Source: Dyadobacter bucti
GTDB lineage: Bacteria; Bacteroidota; Bacteroidia; Cytophagales; Spirosomataceae
Reading direction: 5' to 3'
Length of the DNA: 64,000 nt
Assembly: GCF_005869225.1 (NCBI RefSeq)
Contig: NZ_SWFP01000008.1
Span: 1 to 64,000 of the forward strand
Below are positions 52,001 to 59,671 of the stretch, in pieces. The position numbers and the translations under genes were made by a program. The notes beneath the pieces were generated by a model. That model worked only from the letters and a program-made list of their open reading frames with translations, had not been told where the DNA came from and made no database searches. The first letter of the stretch is position 1; every line of letters begins with the position of its first letter.

Positions 52001-52880
52001 TAACAGATTTCTGTCCAGACTCCACAATCACTTCGATATCATCAGGAGATATGGTTGAATCACGCTCCAGCAAAACTTCGTTACGCTGAATCGAAACAAC
52101 CTCTCCTGTATCTTCATCCACGAAATCCTCTGTCCAGGTGCGAAGAACCCTCGCAGCCAAACGACGGCCAACAGCTTTTTTCAGGTTAGCAGGAGTGGCA
52201 CTGATTTCTTCAGACAAACCGAACAAGTCGAGAATATCTTTGTCAGAACCAAAACCGATTGCTCTTAAAAGTGTTGTAACCGGGAATTTTTTCTTACGGT
52301 CGATGTACGCATACATCACATTATTCACATCTGTTGAGAATTCAATCCATGAACCCTTGAAAGGAATAATCCGCGCAGAATATAATTTAGAACCATTTGT
52401 ATGCTTGCTCATGGAGAAGAATACCCCTGGTGAACGGTGCAATTGCGAAACGATAACACGCTCAGCACCATTGATTACGAAAGAACCTCTTTCGGTCATG
52501 TAAGGAATATTTCCCAAGAAAACTTCCTGCTCAATGGTTTCAAATTCCTCATGATCCGCATCATTGCAGATCAATCGCAATTTTGCTTTTAGTGGCACTG
52601 CGTAAGTCAGACCACGGTCTATGGATTCATCGACAGAATACTTTGGTGGTTCAAGGAGGTAATCGATGAACTCCAGCACGAAATTGTCGCGCGAATCCGC
52701 AATTGGAAAGTTTTCAGCGAAAACTTTGTACAATCCTTCCCCTGATCTATCTTCGACCGACGTATCCAGACTGAAAAAATCCCGGAACGATTGTACCTGA
52801 ATTCCTAAAAGATCCGGATAATCGATGATCTGATTAATCCTTGAGAAATTTTTTCTAGGTGTTGCTTTAAGTGTAGCCAA
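49017..52880 (-). CDS. rpoB: RNA polymerase beta subunit
   Basis: 1287 residues. Landmarks: [22 protein letters not shown], the rifampicin region around [20 protein letters not shown] and [20 protein letters not shown], and the C-terminal [13 protein letters not shown] and [20 protein letters not shown]. The rifampicin-pocket residues look wild type. A 314-base gap with a weak hairpin separates it from rplL. The rest of that gap shows no gene. Confidence 0.97.
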   Translation of the reverse strand: [1287 protein letters not shown]

Positions 52881-53137
52881 GGCTATGTTTGATTTGGGTT
52901 AGCAGAAAAACTAATGCGTTGAAGTAACCTTTACTATACGCATGGTATTAATTAGTTTTAACCTAATCTAATGCCTCGTAGAAGAAAAAATAACCGCCCC
53001 TTTTCTATCTTTTCTACGAGTAAAGAAGTGTTTCGGACAGATTATTTAAAGAAGGTAGATAATGACCACAGTAGTGGACTATCTTATTTAACGTCAAAAA
53101 GAACGTTTTCGTTTGGTATATATGCAAAATAGGAAAA

Positions 53138-53157
53138 GACCTGACGAGTGCCAGGCC
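53138..53157 (-). terminator. Weak terminator or attenuator between rplL and rpoB
   Basis: On the minus strand GGCCTG-GCACTCGT-CAGGTC forms a six-base stem (one G-U pair) followed by TTTT. It lies 38 bases after the rplL stop. In many bacteria an attenuator here sets the ratio of L7/L12 to polymerase; that role is inferred. Confidence 0.5.
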
Positions 53158-53194
53158 TATTCATTCGAATTATAGGTTGTTGTTGAGCAGCAAA

Positions 53195-53581
53195 TTACTT
53201 CACTTCAACTTCTGCACCTGCTTCTTCAAGTTGTTTTTTCAAAGCTTCTGCTTCGTCCTTAGCAACTCCCTCTTTTACAGGTTTAGGAGCACCGTCAACA
53301 AGTTCTTTCGCTTCTTTCAGCCCAAGACCAGTAAGGTCTTTAACCAATTTCACGACCGCAAGCTTGCTTGCACCAGCTGATTTCAAAATCACATCAAAAG
53401 ATGTTTTTTCTTCAGCAGCAGGAGCATCTGAGCCACCGCCAGCGGCAGGACCTGCTACCATAACTGCACCAGCAGCCGCAGGCTCAATACCGTACTCGTC
53501 TTTAAGAATTGTAGCCAATTCGTTCACTTCTTTAACCGTTAGGTTAACAAGCTGTTCTGCGAAAGCTTTCAAATCTGCCAT
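53195..53581 (-). CDS. rplL: 50S ribosomal protein L7/L12
   Basis: 128 residues. N-terminal dimerization part (LKAFAEQLVNLTVKEVNELA), an Ala/Gly-rich hinge and the C-terminal factor-binding domain EKTSFDVILKSAGASKLAVV / KELVDGAPKPVKEG. It forms the stalk that recruits GTPase factors. Confidence 0.97.
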   Translation of the reverse strand: MADLKAFAEQLVNLTVKEVNELATILKDEYGIEPAAAGAVMVAGPAAGGGSDAPAAEEKTSFDVILKSAGASKLAVVKLVKDLTGLGLKEAKELVDGAPKPVKEGVAKDEAEALKKQLEEAGAEVEVK

Positions 53582-53671
53582 TTTTATTTAGATTTTTTTG
53601 ATTATACAATAAGATGATTTTTAAAAGCTCCTATTTTTTAATTACCCGGAGAGCTAAGCCTGGCTATCTAA

Positions 53672-54202
53672 TTAGTCTTCTTTCTCAGATAAAGTTTTCA
53701 GTATACCAGCCAATTTGTTTCCGCCGCTTGAAAGAGCACCGATAACATTTTTAGCAGGCGATTGCAACAATCCGATCACTTCTCCAATCAATTCTTGTTT
53801 CGATTTAAGAGAGATAAGAACGTCAAGCTGGCTTTCACCAACGAAGATCGCAGTGTCAACAGAAGCTCCTTTAAATTTAAGCTTGTCACTACCTGACTTC
53901 TTTTTGAATTCTTTGATCAATTGTGCAGGCACTTTACCTGACTCCGGGTGAAACATTACTCCGGAAAATCCTTTCAACACTTCGTCAAAAGAGGAATAGT
54001 CCGTATCTAATGTTTCTAGTGCTTTCTTAATCAATGTATTCTTCACAACACGATACTCGATACCACGTTCGAAGCAAAGGCCTCTTAGTGTATTTACCTC
54101 GCCTACGGACATTCCGTTTGCGCTGGTAATATAGAAGTATGGAGTGCTAGCGAATTTTTGACTCAATTCGTCTATAATTACTGCTTTCTCTTCCCGTGTC
54201 AT
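53672..54202 (-). CDS. rplJ: 50S ribosomal protein L10
   Basis: 176 residues from ATG 54202 (MTREEKAVIIDELSQKFAST), one base after the rplA stop. It carries the L10 body (FYITSANGMSVGEVNTLR, FERGIEYRVVKNTLIKKAL) and the C-terminal helix that binds L7/L12 dimers. An ATG at 54241 would overlap rplA and is rejected. Confidence 0.95.
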   Translation of the reverse strand: MTREEKAVIIDELSQKFASTPYFYITSANGMSVGEVNTLRGLCFERGIEYRVVKNTLIKKALETLDTDYSSFDEVLKGFSGVMFHPESGKVPAQLIKEFKKKSGSDKLKFKGASVDTAIFVGESQLDVLISLKSKQELIGEVIGLLQSPAKNVIGALSSGGNKLAGILKTLSEKED

Positions 54203-54203
54203 A

Positions 54204-54902
54204 TTATAATCCTGGAATCGTATTTTTATCAATAGTAACACCCGGGCTCATCGTGCTTGACAAGTGAATGCTCTTTACGTAAGTACCTTTTGCCGAAGAT
54301 GGTTTAAGGCGAACCAAAGTATTGATAACTTCCTGAGCATTCTGAACAAGCTGTTCATTTCCGAAGGAAACTTTACCAACACTTGTATGAATAATTCCAG
54401 TTTTGTCAACCTTGAAATCAATCTTACCTGCTTTCACTTCCTTCACAGCTTTCGCCACGTCCGGAGTTACCGTTCCTGATTTAGGGTTTGGCATCAATCC
54501 ACGAGGGCCTAATACCTTACCTAACCGTCCCACTTTTGCCATTACACTTGGCATTGTGATGATAACATCTATGTCAGTCCAGCCTTGTTCTATCTTTTGG
54601 ATATACTCATCAAGACCAACATAATCTGCTCCTGCCTCTTTCGCTTCTGCCTCCTTGTCAGGAGTACACAAAACCAATACACGAACTTCCTTTCCGGTTC
54701 CGTGTGGCAATGTCACCACGCCACGTACCATTTGATCTGCTTTCCGAGGGTCAACGCCCAAGCGAACGTCTATATCGACGGAAGAATCAAATTTGGTATA
54801 AGAAATCGTCTTAAGTACATCCGCTGCCTGTTCAAGGGAATAGGCTTGATTTGCGTCAAATTTCGAAAGCGCCTCTTTTTGCTTTTTGGTCAATTTTCCC
54901 AT
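54204..54902 (-). CDS. rplA: 50S ribosomal protein L1
   Basis: 232 residues, normal length. Family signatures are DIDVRLGVDPRKADQMVRGV, VLCTPDKEAEAKEAGADYVG and KVGRLGKVLGPRGLMPNPKS. It binds 23S rRNA at the L1 stalk. Confidence 0.97.
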   Translation of the reverse strand: MGKLTKKQKEALSKFDANQAYSLEQAADVLKTISYTKFDSSVDIDVRLGVDPRKADQMVRGVVTLPHGTGKEVRVLVLCTPDKEAEAKEAGADYVGLDEYIQKIEQGWTDIDVIITMPSVMAKVGRLGKVLGPRGLMPNPKSGTVTPDVAKAVKEVKAGKIDFKVDKTGIIHTSVGKVSFGNEQLVQNAQEVINTLVRLKPSSAKGTYVKSIHLSSTMSPGVTIDKNTIPGL

Positions 54903-54934
54903 GTTCTTTGTTTCTTAGGCGTATTTTATAACGC

Positions 54935-55384
54935 TCAGTTGTTTTCTTCCCACGGGGCTTTGCCTGCTACGGTAATACCCATACTACGAGCCGTTCCCGC
55001 TATCATTTTCATCGCAGAATCAATTGTAAAGCAGTTCAAATCCGGCATTTTTGTCTCAGCGATCGTACGAACCTGATCCCATGATACCGAACCTACTTTC
55101 AAGCGGTTGGGCTGAGCCGAACCAACTTTAACTTTTGATGCTTCCAGAAGCAGAATCGCGGCCGGGGGGGTCTTTATGACAAAGTCAAAAGACTTATCCT
55201 TATAGTAAGTAATAACTACCGGCAATACCACACCCATTTTATCCTGGGTACGGCCATTGAATTGCTTGCAAAACTCCATGATATTCAAACCTTTCGATCC
55301 TAGTGCAGGACCGATTGGAGGTGAAGGATTGGCTTGGCCACCTTTTACCTGTAGTTTGACGTATCCACCTATTTCTTTTGCCAT
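54935..55384 (-). CDS. rplK: 50S ribosomal protein L11
   Basis: 149 residues. Starts KEIGGYVKLQVKGGQANPSP and carries the L11 signature GPALGSKGLNIMEFCKQFNG with the C-terminal domain GSAQPNRLKVGSVSWDQV. It binds 23S rRNA in the GTPase-associated centre. Confidence 0.97.
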   Translation of the reverse strand: MAKEIGGYVKLQVKGGQANPSPPIGPALGSKGLNIMEFCKQFNGRTQDKMGVVLPVVITYYKDKSFDFVIKTPPAAILLLEASKVKVGSAQPNRLKVGSVSWDQVRTIAETKMPDLNCFTIDSAMKMIAGTARSMGITVAGKAPWEENN

Positions 55385-55460
55385 TGTTTTGTAATTTGTC
55401 GGTTCATTGATTGATTAACGGCTCACATGCAAGTGGAAGCTTACCCTGCCCGTTATTCTT

Positions 55461-56015
55461 TCAACTATCCTTTTCTACTTGTGCGTAACTGAGTTCCACG
55501 GGTGTATTACGCCCGAATATTTTTACAACTACATTGAGTTTTTTCTTCTCATCGAATACTTCTTCCACCAAACCGATGAATCCGCTGAACGGACCATCAA
55601 CAACCTTCACGGTTTCACCTTTGATGAATGACATACTAGGAGCCTCTTCATGCTGTTCTGCTTCATCAACTTTACCTAAAATTCTGTTGATTTCTGACTG
55701 ACGAAGGGGCACTGGTACTTTTGAGTTTCCTTCAGCGTTCCCGAGAAAACCAATTACTCCAGGAATGCTGGTTATTATATGCAACACTTCACCCTTTGAT
55801 AAATCGGCAGAAATGATAATGTATCCAGGAAAAAAATTCTTTTCCCTAACACGTTTCTTTCCATTACGCATCTCATATATCTTCTCAGACGGTATAAGAA
55901 TTTGCGGAACGAATTCATTTAATTTTTGACGTGTTATTTCATTTTCAATGTAGGACTTGATTTTTTTCTCTTGTCCAGACACCGCTCTCAATACAAACCA
56001 ATTTAAACTACTCAT
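55461..56015 (-). CDS. nusG: Transcription termination/antitermination factor NusG
   Basis: 184 residues. The NGN domain starts NWFVLRAVSGQEKKIKSYIE and the C-terminal KOW domain is KGETVKVVDGPFSGFIGLVE. It binds RNA polymerase and links it to Rho or the ribosome. Confidence 0.96.
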   Translation of the reverse strand: MSSLNWFVLRAVSGQEKKIKSYIENEITRQKLNEFVPQILIPSEKIYEMRNGKKRVREKNFFPGYIIISADLSKGEVLHIITSIPGVIGFLGNAEGNSKVPVPLRQSEINRILGKVDEAEQHEEAPSMSFIKGETVKVVDGPFSGFIGLVEEVFDEKKKLNVVVKIFGRNTPVELSYAQVEKDS

Positions 56016-56052
56016 ACCATTCTGGGGTTGCCGCTATAATAAAAAAACACTC

Positions 56053-56244
56053 TTAGAAGGACTGATAAAACAGTTTCAGTGCATTTTCAAAAACGAAATC
56101 CATCACACCTACCACCAAGGCAAATATGAGCGATCCGACAAGCACTAATGTCGTGTTAGCCTGAAGCTCATTGAAAGGAGGCCATGTTACATGCTGGGTG
56201 ATTTCTTCCCAAGACGCTTTCAAAAAAGAAGTAAACTTTTCCAT
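56053..56244 (-). CDS. secE: Preprotein translocase subunit SecE
   Basis: 63 residues with the single-helix form of SecE: an amphipathic segment (FLKASWEEITQHVTWPPFNE) and one transmembrane helix (TTLVLVGSLIFALVVGVMDF). It clamps SecY in the inner membrane. It lies between tRNA-Trp and nusG, its usual place. Confidence 0.95.
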   Translation of the reverse strand: MEKFTSFLKASWEEITQHVTWPPFNELQANTTLVLVGSLIFALVVGVMDFVFENALKLFYQSF

Positions 56245-56260
56245 TTTCTTTTTTATTATG

Positions 56261-56331
56261 CACGGGTGGAGAGATTCGAACTCCCATCAACGGTTTTGGA
56301 GACCGCTATTCTACCCTTGAACTACACCCGT
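56261..56331 (-). tRNA. tRNA-Trp (CCA)
   Basis: The minus strand folds into a cloverleaf with acceptor ACGGGTG/CACCCGT, anticodon loop CTCCAAA with CCA, and T arm GGGAGTTCGAATCTCTC-like loop. The CCA tail is not encoded. It precedes secE. Confidence 0.95.
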
Positions 56332-56359
56332 TTATCATGCAACCTTTTCTTTCGGGCTG

Positions 56360-56388
56360 CAAAGATACAATTTATTTACAAAAAACAA
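56360..56388 (-). promoter_or_regulatory. Promoter of the tRNA-Trp-secE-nusG-ribosomal operon
   Basis: On the minus strand TTG (56388-56386), an 18-base spacer and TATCTTTG (56367-56360) match the Bacteroidota consensus. It overlaps the end of the tuf terminator, so a new transcript begins just after tuf ends, about 25 bases before tRNA-Trp. Confidence 0.65.
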
Positions 56389-56414
56389 GTGCATTCCTTG
56401 TAGAAATGCACTTG
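56386..56414 (-). terminator. Terminator of tuf
   Basis: CAAGTGCATT (56386-56395) and AATGCACTTG (56405-56414) form a perfect ten-base stem; on the minus strand TTTTTTG follows. It lies 18 bases after the tuf stop. Confidence 0.8.
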
Positions 56415-56432
56415 CTATTGCTTTTTAACTAA

Positions 56433-57620
56433 TTAGTCAAGAATTTCTGTTACCTGACCAGCACCTACTGTACGACCACCTTCACGGATTGCGAAACGAA
56501 GACCTTTCTCCATAGCAATCTTATTGATCAATTTTACGTCAATTGTGATGTTATCACCAGGCATAACCATTTCAACCCCTGCAGGAAGTGTGATCTCGCC
56601 AGTTACGTCCGTGGTACGGAAGTAGAATTGAGGACGGTATTTGTTAAAGAATGGAGTGTGACGTCCACCTTCTTCTTTCGAAAGCACATAAACTTCGCCT
56701 TTGAAAGCAGCGTGAGGCTTCACTGAACCCGGCTTGCAAATAACCATTCCGCGACGGATATCTTCTTTATTGATACCACGAAGTAGAAGACCTACGTTGT
56801 CTCCAGCTTCTCCACGGTCAAGGATCTTACGGAACATCTCAACACCAGTAACGGTAGATTTAAGACCTTCTGCACCCATACCAAGGATATCGACAGGCTC
56901 ACCAGAGTTGATCACACCACGCTCGATACGACCAGTTGCCACAGTACCACGACCAGTGATCGAGAATACGTCTTCAACAGGCATAAGGAAAGGAAGATCA
57001 GTCATACGTGGAGGAATTGGAATGTAGCTATCAACAGCGTCCATCAATTCTTCAATCGTTTTAACCCATTTCTCTTCGCCATTCAATCCACCCAAAGCAG
57101 AACCTTGGATAACAGGAATGTTGTCTCCATCATAATCGTAGAAGCTCAAAAGCTCACGAATTTCCATTTCAACAAGCTCAAGAAGTTCTGGATCATCAAC
57201 CATATCCACTTTATTCATGAATACAACGAGTTGAGGAACACCTACCTGGCGAGCCAAAAGGATGTGCTCACGAGTTTGTGGCATAGGACCGTCAGTCGCA
57301 GCAACTACGATGATTGCTCCATCCATCTGCGCAGCTCCTGTAACCATGTTCTTCACATAATCCGCGTGACCTGGACAGTCAACGTGTGCATAGTGACGGT
57401 TTGCTGTCGCGTACTCTACGTGAGATGTGTTAATTGTGATACCACGCTCTTTCTCTTCAGGAGCATTATCAATTGATGAGAAATCGCGAAGTACTGCTAA
57501 ACCCTTTTTCGCCAACACAGTTGTGATAGCAGCAGTAAGGGTAGTTTTACCGTGGTCAACGTGCCCGATAGTACCAATATTTACGTGGGGTTTCGAGCGG
57601 TCAAACGTCTCTTTTGCCAT
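56433..57620 (-). CDS. tuf: Elongation factor Tu
   Basis: 395 residues. G1 GHVDHGKTT (19-27), DCPGHADYVKNM, FMNKVDMVDDPELLELVEME and the C-terminal GGRTVGAGQVTEILD are all standard. It delivers aminoacyl-tRNAs to the ribosome. It lies downstream of tRNA-Thr and a set of tRNA-Thr-derived repeats, and is closed by its own terminator. Confidence 0.98.
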   Translation of the reverse strand: MAKETFDRSKPHVNIGTIGHVDHGKTTLTAAITTVLAKKGLAVLRDFSSIDNAPEEKERGITINTSHVEYATANRHYAHVDCPGHADYVKNMVTGAAQMDGAIIVVAATDGPMPQTREHILLARQVGVPQLVVFMNKVDMVDDPELLELVEMEIRELLSFYDYDGDNIPVIQGSALGGLNGEEKWVKTIEELMDAVDSYIPIPPRMTDLPFLMPVEDVFSITGRGTVATGRIERGVINSGEPVDILGMGAEGLKSTVTGVEMFRKILDRGEAGDNVGLLLRGINKEDIRRGMVICKPGSVKPHAAFKGEVYVLSKEEGGRHTPFFNKYRPQFYFRTTDVTGEITLPAGVEMVMPGDNITIDVKLINKIAMEKGLRFAIREGGRTVGAGQVTEILD

Positions 57621-57750
57621 GACTTAAGTACGCTTAAAATTAAAAGTTATTACGAATTTATTAAACACTAATGATTGATCCTGTTTAGCTTACACTTGCC
57701 AAGCACTTCAAAATCAATTAAACCAATACAAAGAACCAAAAATCTTTCTG

Positions 57751-58018
57751 AGCCATTGAGGGGATTTGAACCGTGCGGCGGACCGTCCCTGACCTCTTCC
57801 TTACCAAGGAAGTGGTCCTCTACTCAATAATTCCAACTCTTTCGAGCCATTGAGGGGATTTGAACCGCGCGGCGGACCGTCCCTGACCTTTTCCTCACCA
57901 AGGAAGTGCTCCTCTACTCAATAATTCAAACCCTTTCGAGCCATTGAGGAGATTTGAACCGCGCGGCGGACCGTCCCTGACCTCTTCCTTACCAAGGAAG
58001 TGCTCGTCTACTCAATAA
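57751..58018 (-). repeat. Three tandem tRNA-Thr-derived repeats (94-base period)
   Basis: Units at 57751-57830, 57845-57924 and 57939-58018 are spaced exactly 94 bases apart and share most of the sequence of the true tRNA-Thr next to them. Each keeps the anticodon arm (CACTTCCTTGGTAAGGAAG, one copy altered) and the T loop with CCCCTCAATGGCT, but has lost most of the 5' acceptor and D arm. Each also has a 13-base insert (near ACGGTCCGCCGCGC) before the T loop. New ATTGAG/CTCAAT ends can pair. They are not functional tRNA-Thr genes in normal form. Confidence 0.8.
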
Positions 58019-58033
58019 TTCAAACTCTTTCTG

Positions 58034-58105
<72 letters not shown>

Positions 58106-58125
58106 GAAACGTTAAACAGCCAAAA

Positions 58126-58173
58126 AAGCGATCAGCGAAAAAGTATCAATATGAATGTTTTCGCTGATCGCTT
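58126..58173 (-). terminator. Strong terminator between tRNA-Gly and tRNA-Thr
   Basis: AAGCGATCAGCGAAAA (58126-58141) and its perfect complement (58158-58173) form a 16-base stem with a 16-base loop; on the minus strand a T run (TTTTTG) follows. It should separate the Tyr-Gly tRNA transcript from tRNA-Thr and tuf. Confidence 0.75.
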
Positions 58174-58190
58174 ACGGTGTTTTAAAAATG

Positions 58191-58263
58191 AGCGGAAGAC
58201 GAGGTTCGAACTCGCGACCTATAGCTTGGAAGGCTATCGCTCTACCAGCTGAGCTACTTCCGC
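58191..58263 (-). tRNA. tRNA-Gly (TCC)
   Basis: Cloverleaf on the minus strand: acceptor GCGGAAG/CTTCCGC, D arm GCTCAGCTGGTAGAGC, anticodon loop CTTCCAA with TCC, T arm GCGAGTTCGAACCTCGT. CCA is not encoded. Confidence 0.95.
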
Positions 58264-58318
58264 ATTTGTTTTTGCCTTTCTTGACTGGTAATAACAAGAG
58301 GAAATTTGGCACAAACTG

Positions 58319-58401
58319 TGGGGGCGGATGGATTCGAACCACCGTAGGCATACACCAGCAGATTTACAGTCTGCCCCATTTGGCCGCTCTGGTACACCCC
58401 C
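58319..58401 (-). tRNA. tRNA-Tyr (GTA)
   Basis: 83-base class II tRNA on the minus strand: acceptor GGGGGTG/CGCCCCC, anticodon loop CTGTAAA with GTA, a long variable arm (TGGTGTATGCCTACGG region) and T loop GTTCGAATC. It is the first gene of the tRNA-Tyr-Gly transcript. Confidence 0.95.
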
Positions 58402-58454
58402 AAACAACATTTCAACACAACCGTGAAAACCGCTTGTTTCACTTTTTGGAGTCG

Positions 58455-58484
58455 CAAAATTATACCCTTTTCTGAAATTCTCAA
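58455..58484 (-). promoter_or_regulatory. Promoter of the tRNA-Tyr-Gly transcript
   Basis: On the minus strand TTG (58484-58482), a 19-base spacer and TAATTTTG (58462-58455) match the Bacteroidota consensus exactly in spacing. It lies about 50 bases before tRNA-Tyr. Confidence 0.7.
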
Positions 58485-58511
58485 ATTCTTTTGAAAAAAA
58501 ATAAATAAAAA

Positions 58512-58550
58512 ATAGCGGCCCCGGAAAAAAAAGCTGTCCAGAGCCACTAT
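58512..58550 (-). terminator. Terminator of the ECF/outer-membrane protein operon
   Basis: On the minus strand ATAGTGGCTCTGG pairs with CCGGGGCCGCTAT over 13 bases (three G-U pairs), followed by TTTTTTATTT. It lies 16 bases after the stop of the outer-membrane protein. Confidence 0.75.
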
Positions 58551-58565
58551 TGTTGCTTTTTTCAA

Positions 58566-59660
58566 TCAAAATAATCTTACTCCAAAGCTGAGCATTTTTA
58601 CTGCCGGACCTTTGTTATCCGTGTAAAGCCCGTTCAAATCATAATTGACGAAAAAATCCGGAAAATTTCTAATGCCTATTTCTGCTCCGATTCCGTACCG
58701 CAAATCTTCAATATAAAAATTCTCACGAACACGGTTTACATCCTTGCTACCCTCTGCCCTCAGTTTCGTGTAACTGCCCAGTCTGTATCCTCCATACACA
58801 CCGGCACTGATGTATGAAATAAATGCATGCGGAAAACTTACAGTCGGCATGAACGAGAGATTGACGTAAGGTACTGTCAATTTACTTTTTTTCATCTCTA
58901 TCTCATTGCCATCATCGTCAGTTACAAGAGGAAAGTCTACCTTATCTGGACCTTTGGCTACCGTGTTATTTCCATCAAACATTAAATTGTACCAGGAAAA
59001 GTCTACCCCAAAATCCAGGTGCAACCGGGCATTCTCTCCTCGTACAATTGTTGAGCTAGCTATATAACCAAGGCTTATAAAACGAGATCCAAATGGTCGA
59101 AGACCATAGTCATCCTTATTATAACCCAAAGTGGATTTGTTGACCCCGTATGTATTGAGCCCCAGTGCTATGTTAAAACCCTTCCTCGGACTTGAATTCC
59201 TACCAGAGCGGTAGAAACGTTTCCCTGTCCTTCTGTACGTAGAATCGGCTCCGTCGTCCTTAACTTCTACCCCTTTCGCGTTAATCGTCACCTCTGTATC
59301 CCCGTCTTTGATATGAATACCCCGAAGACCTATCCGCACATAATCCTTCTCGCTTTTCTGAGATGAGTCCTTCAAATATCTGCTACCATTAAATTCTTCC
59401 CGCAAGTAAGTTGTATCTGCACTAGTGCTATCAAGCCTGATTTTCAAATCCCTCAATAGCGCGTTGAGATCATAGGCCATAATCTTATCCAGATCCTCGC
59501 GATTTTCACCATAGATAATCATGCGGGTTTTAGCTCCAAATGTGACGATAATAGAATCCTTATCTGACGGATTTTTTTCTAAAAATGTTACCCCTCCGTA
59601 CCCACTAACCCCAGTAAATAGGAAAGAGAATATCCAGGCGAAATAGAATTTATTTTTCAT
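58566..59660 (-). CDS. Outer-membrane beta-barrel-like protein of unknown function
   Basis: 364 residues with a signal peptide (FYFAWIFSFLFTGVSGYG). The second half alternates polar and hydrophobic residues with many Gly/Tyr turns, as in small OMP barrels (GFNIALGLNTYGVNKSTLGY, RYGIGAEIGIRNFPDFFVNY), and ends in FGVRLF, a C-terminal aromatic signature. The N-terminal half may be a periplasmic domain. It is the last gene of an operon with an ECF sigma factor and a single-pass membrane protein, a likely envelope-stress set. Confidence 0.75.
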   Translation of the reverse strand: MKNKFYFAWIFSFLFTGVSGYGGVTFLEKNPSDKDSIIVTFGAKTRMIIYGENREDLDKIMAYDLNALLRDLKIRLDSTSADTTYLREEFNGSRYLKDSSQKSEKDYVRIGLRGIHIKDGDTEVTINAKGVEVKDDGADSTYRRTGKRFYRSGRNSSPRKGFNIALGLNTYGVNKSTLGYNKDDYGLRPFGSRFISLGYIASSTIVRGENARLHLDFGVDFSWYNLMFDGNNTVAKGPDKVDFPLVTDDDGNEIEMKKSKLTVPYVNLSFMPTVSFPHAFISYISAGVYGGYRLGSYTKLRAEGSKDVNRVRENFYIEDLRYGIGAEIGIRNFPDFFVNYDLNGLYTDNKGPAVKMLSFGVRLF

Positions 59661-59671
59661 GGCTTAACAGA

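Noticed and set aside
57751..58018. Three more functional tRNA-Thr genes
   Set aside because: Each unit lacks most of the D arm and the normal acceptor 5' strand and carries a 13-base insert before the T loop, so none folds as a normal tRNA.
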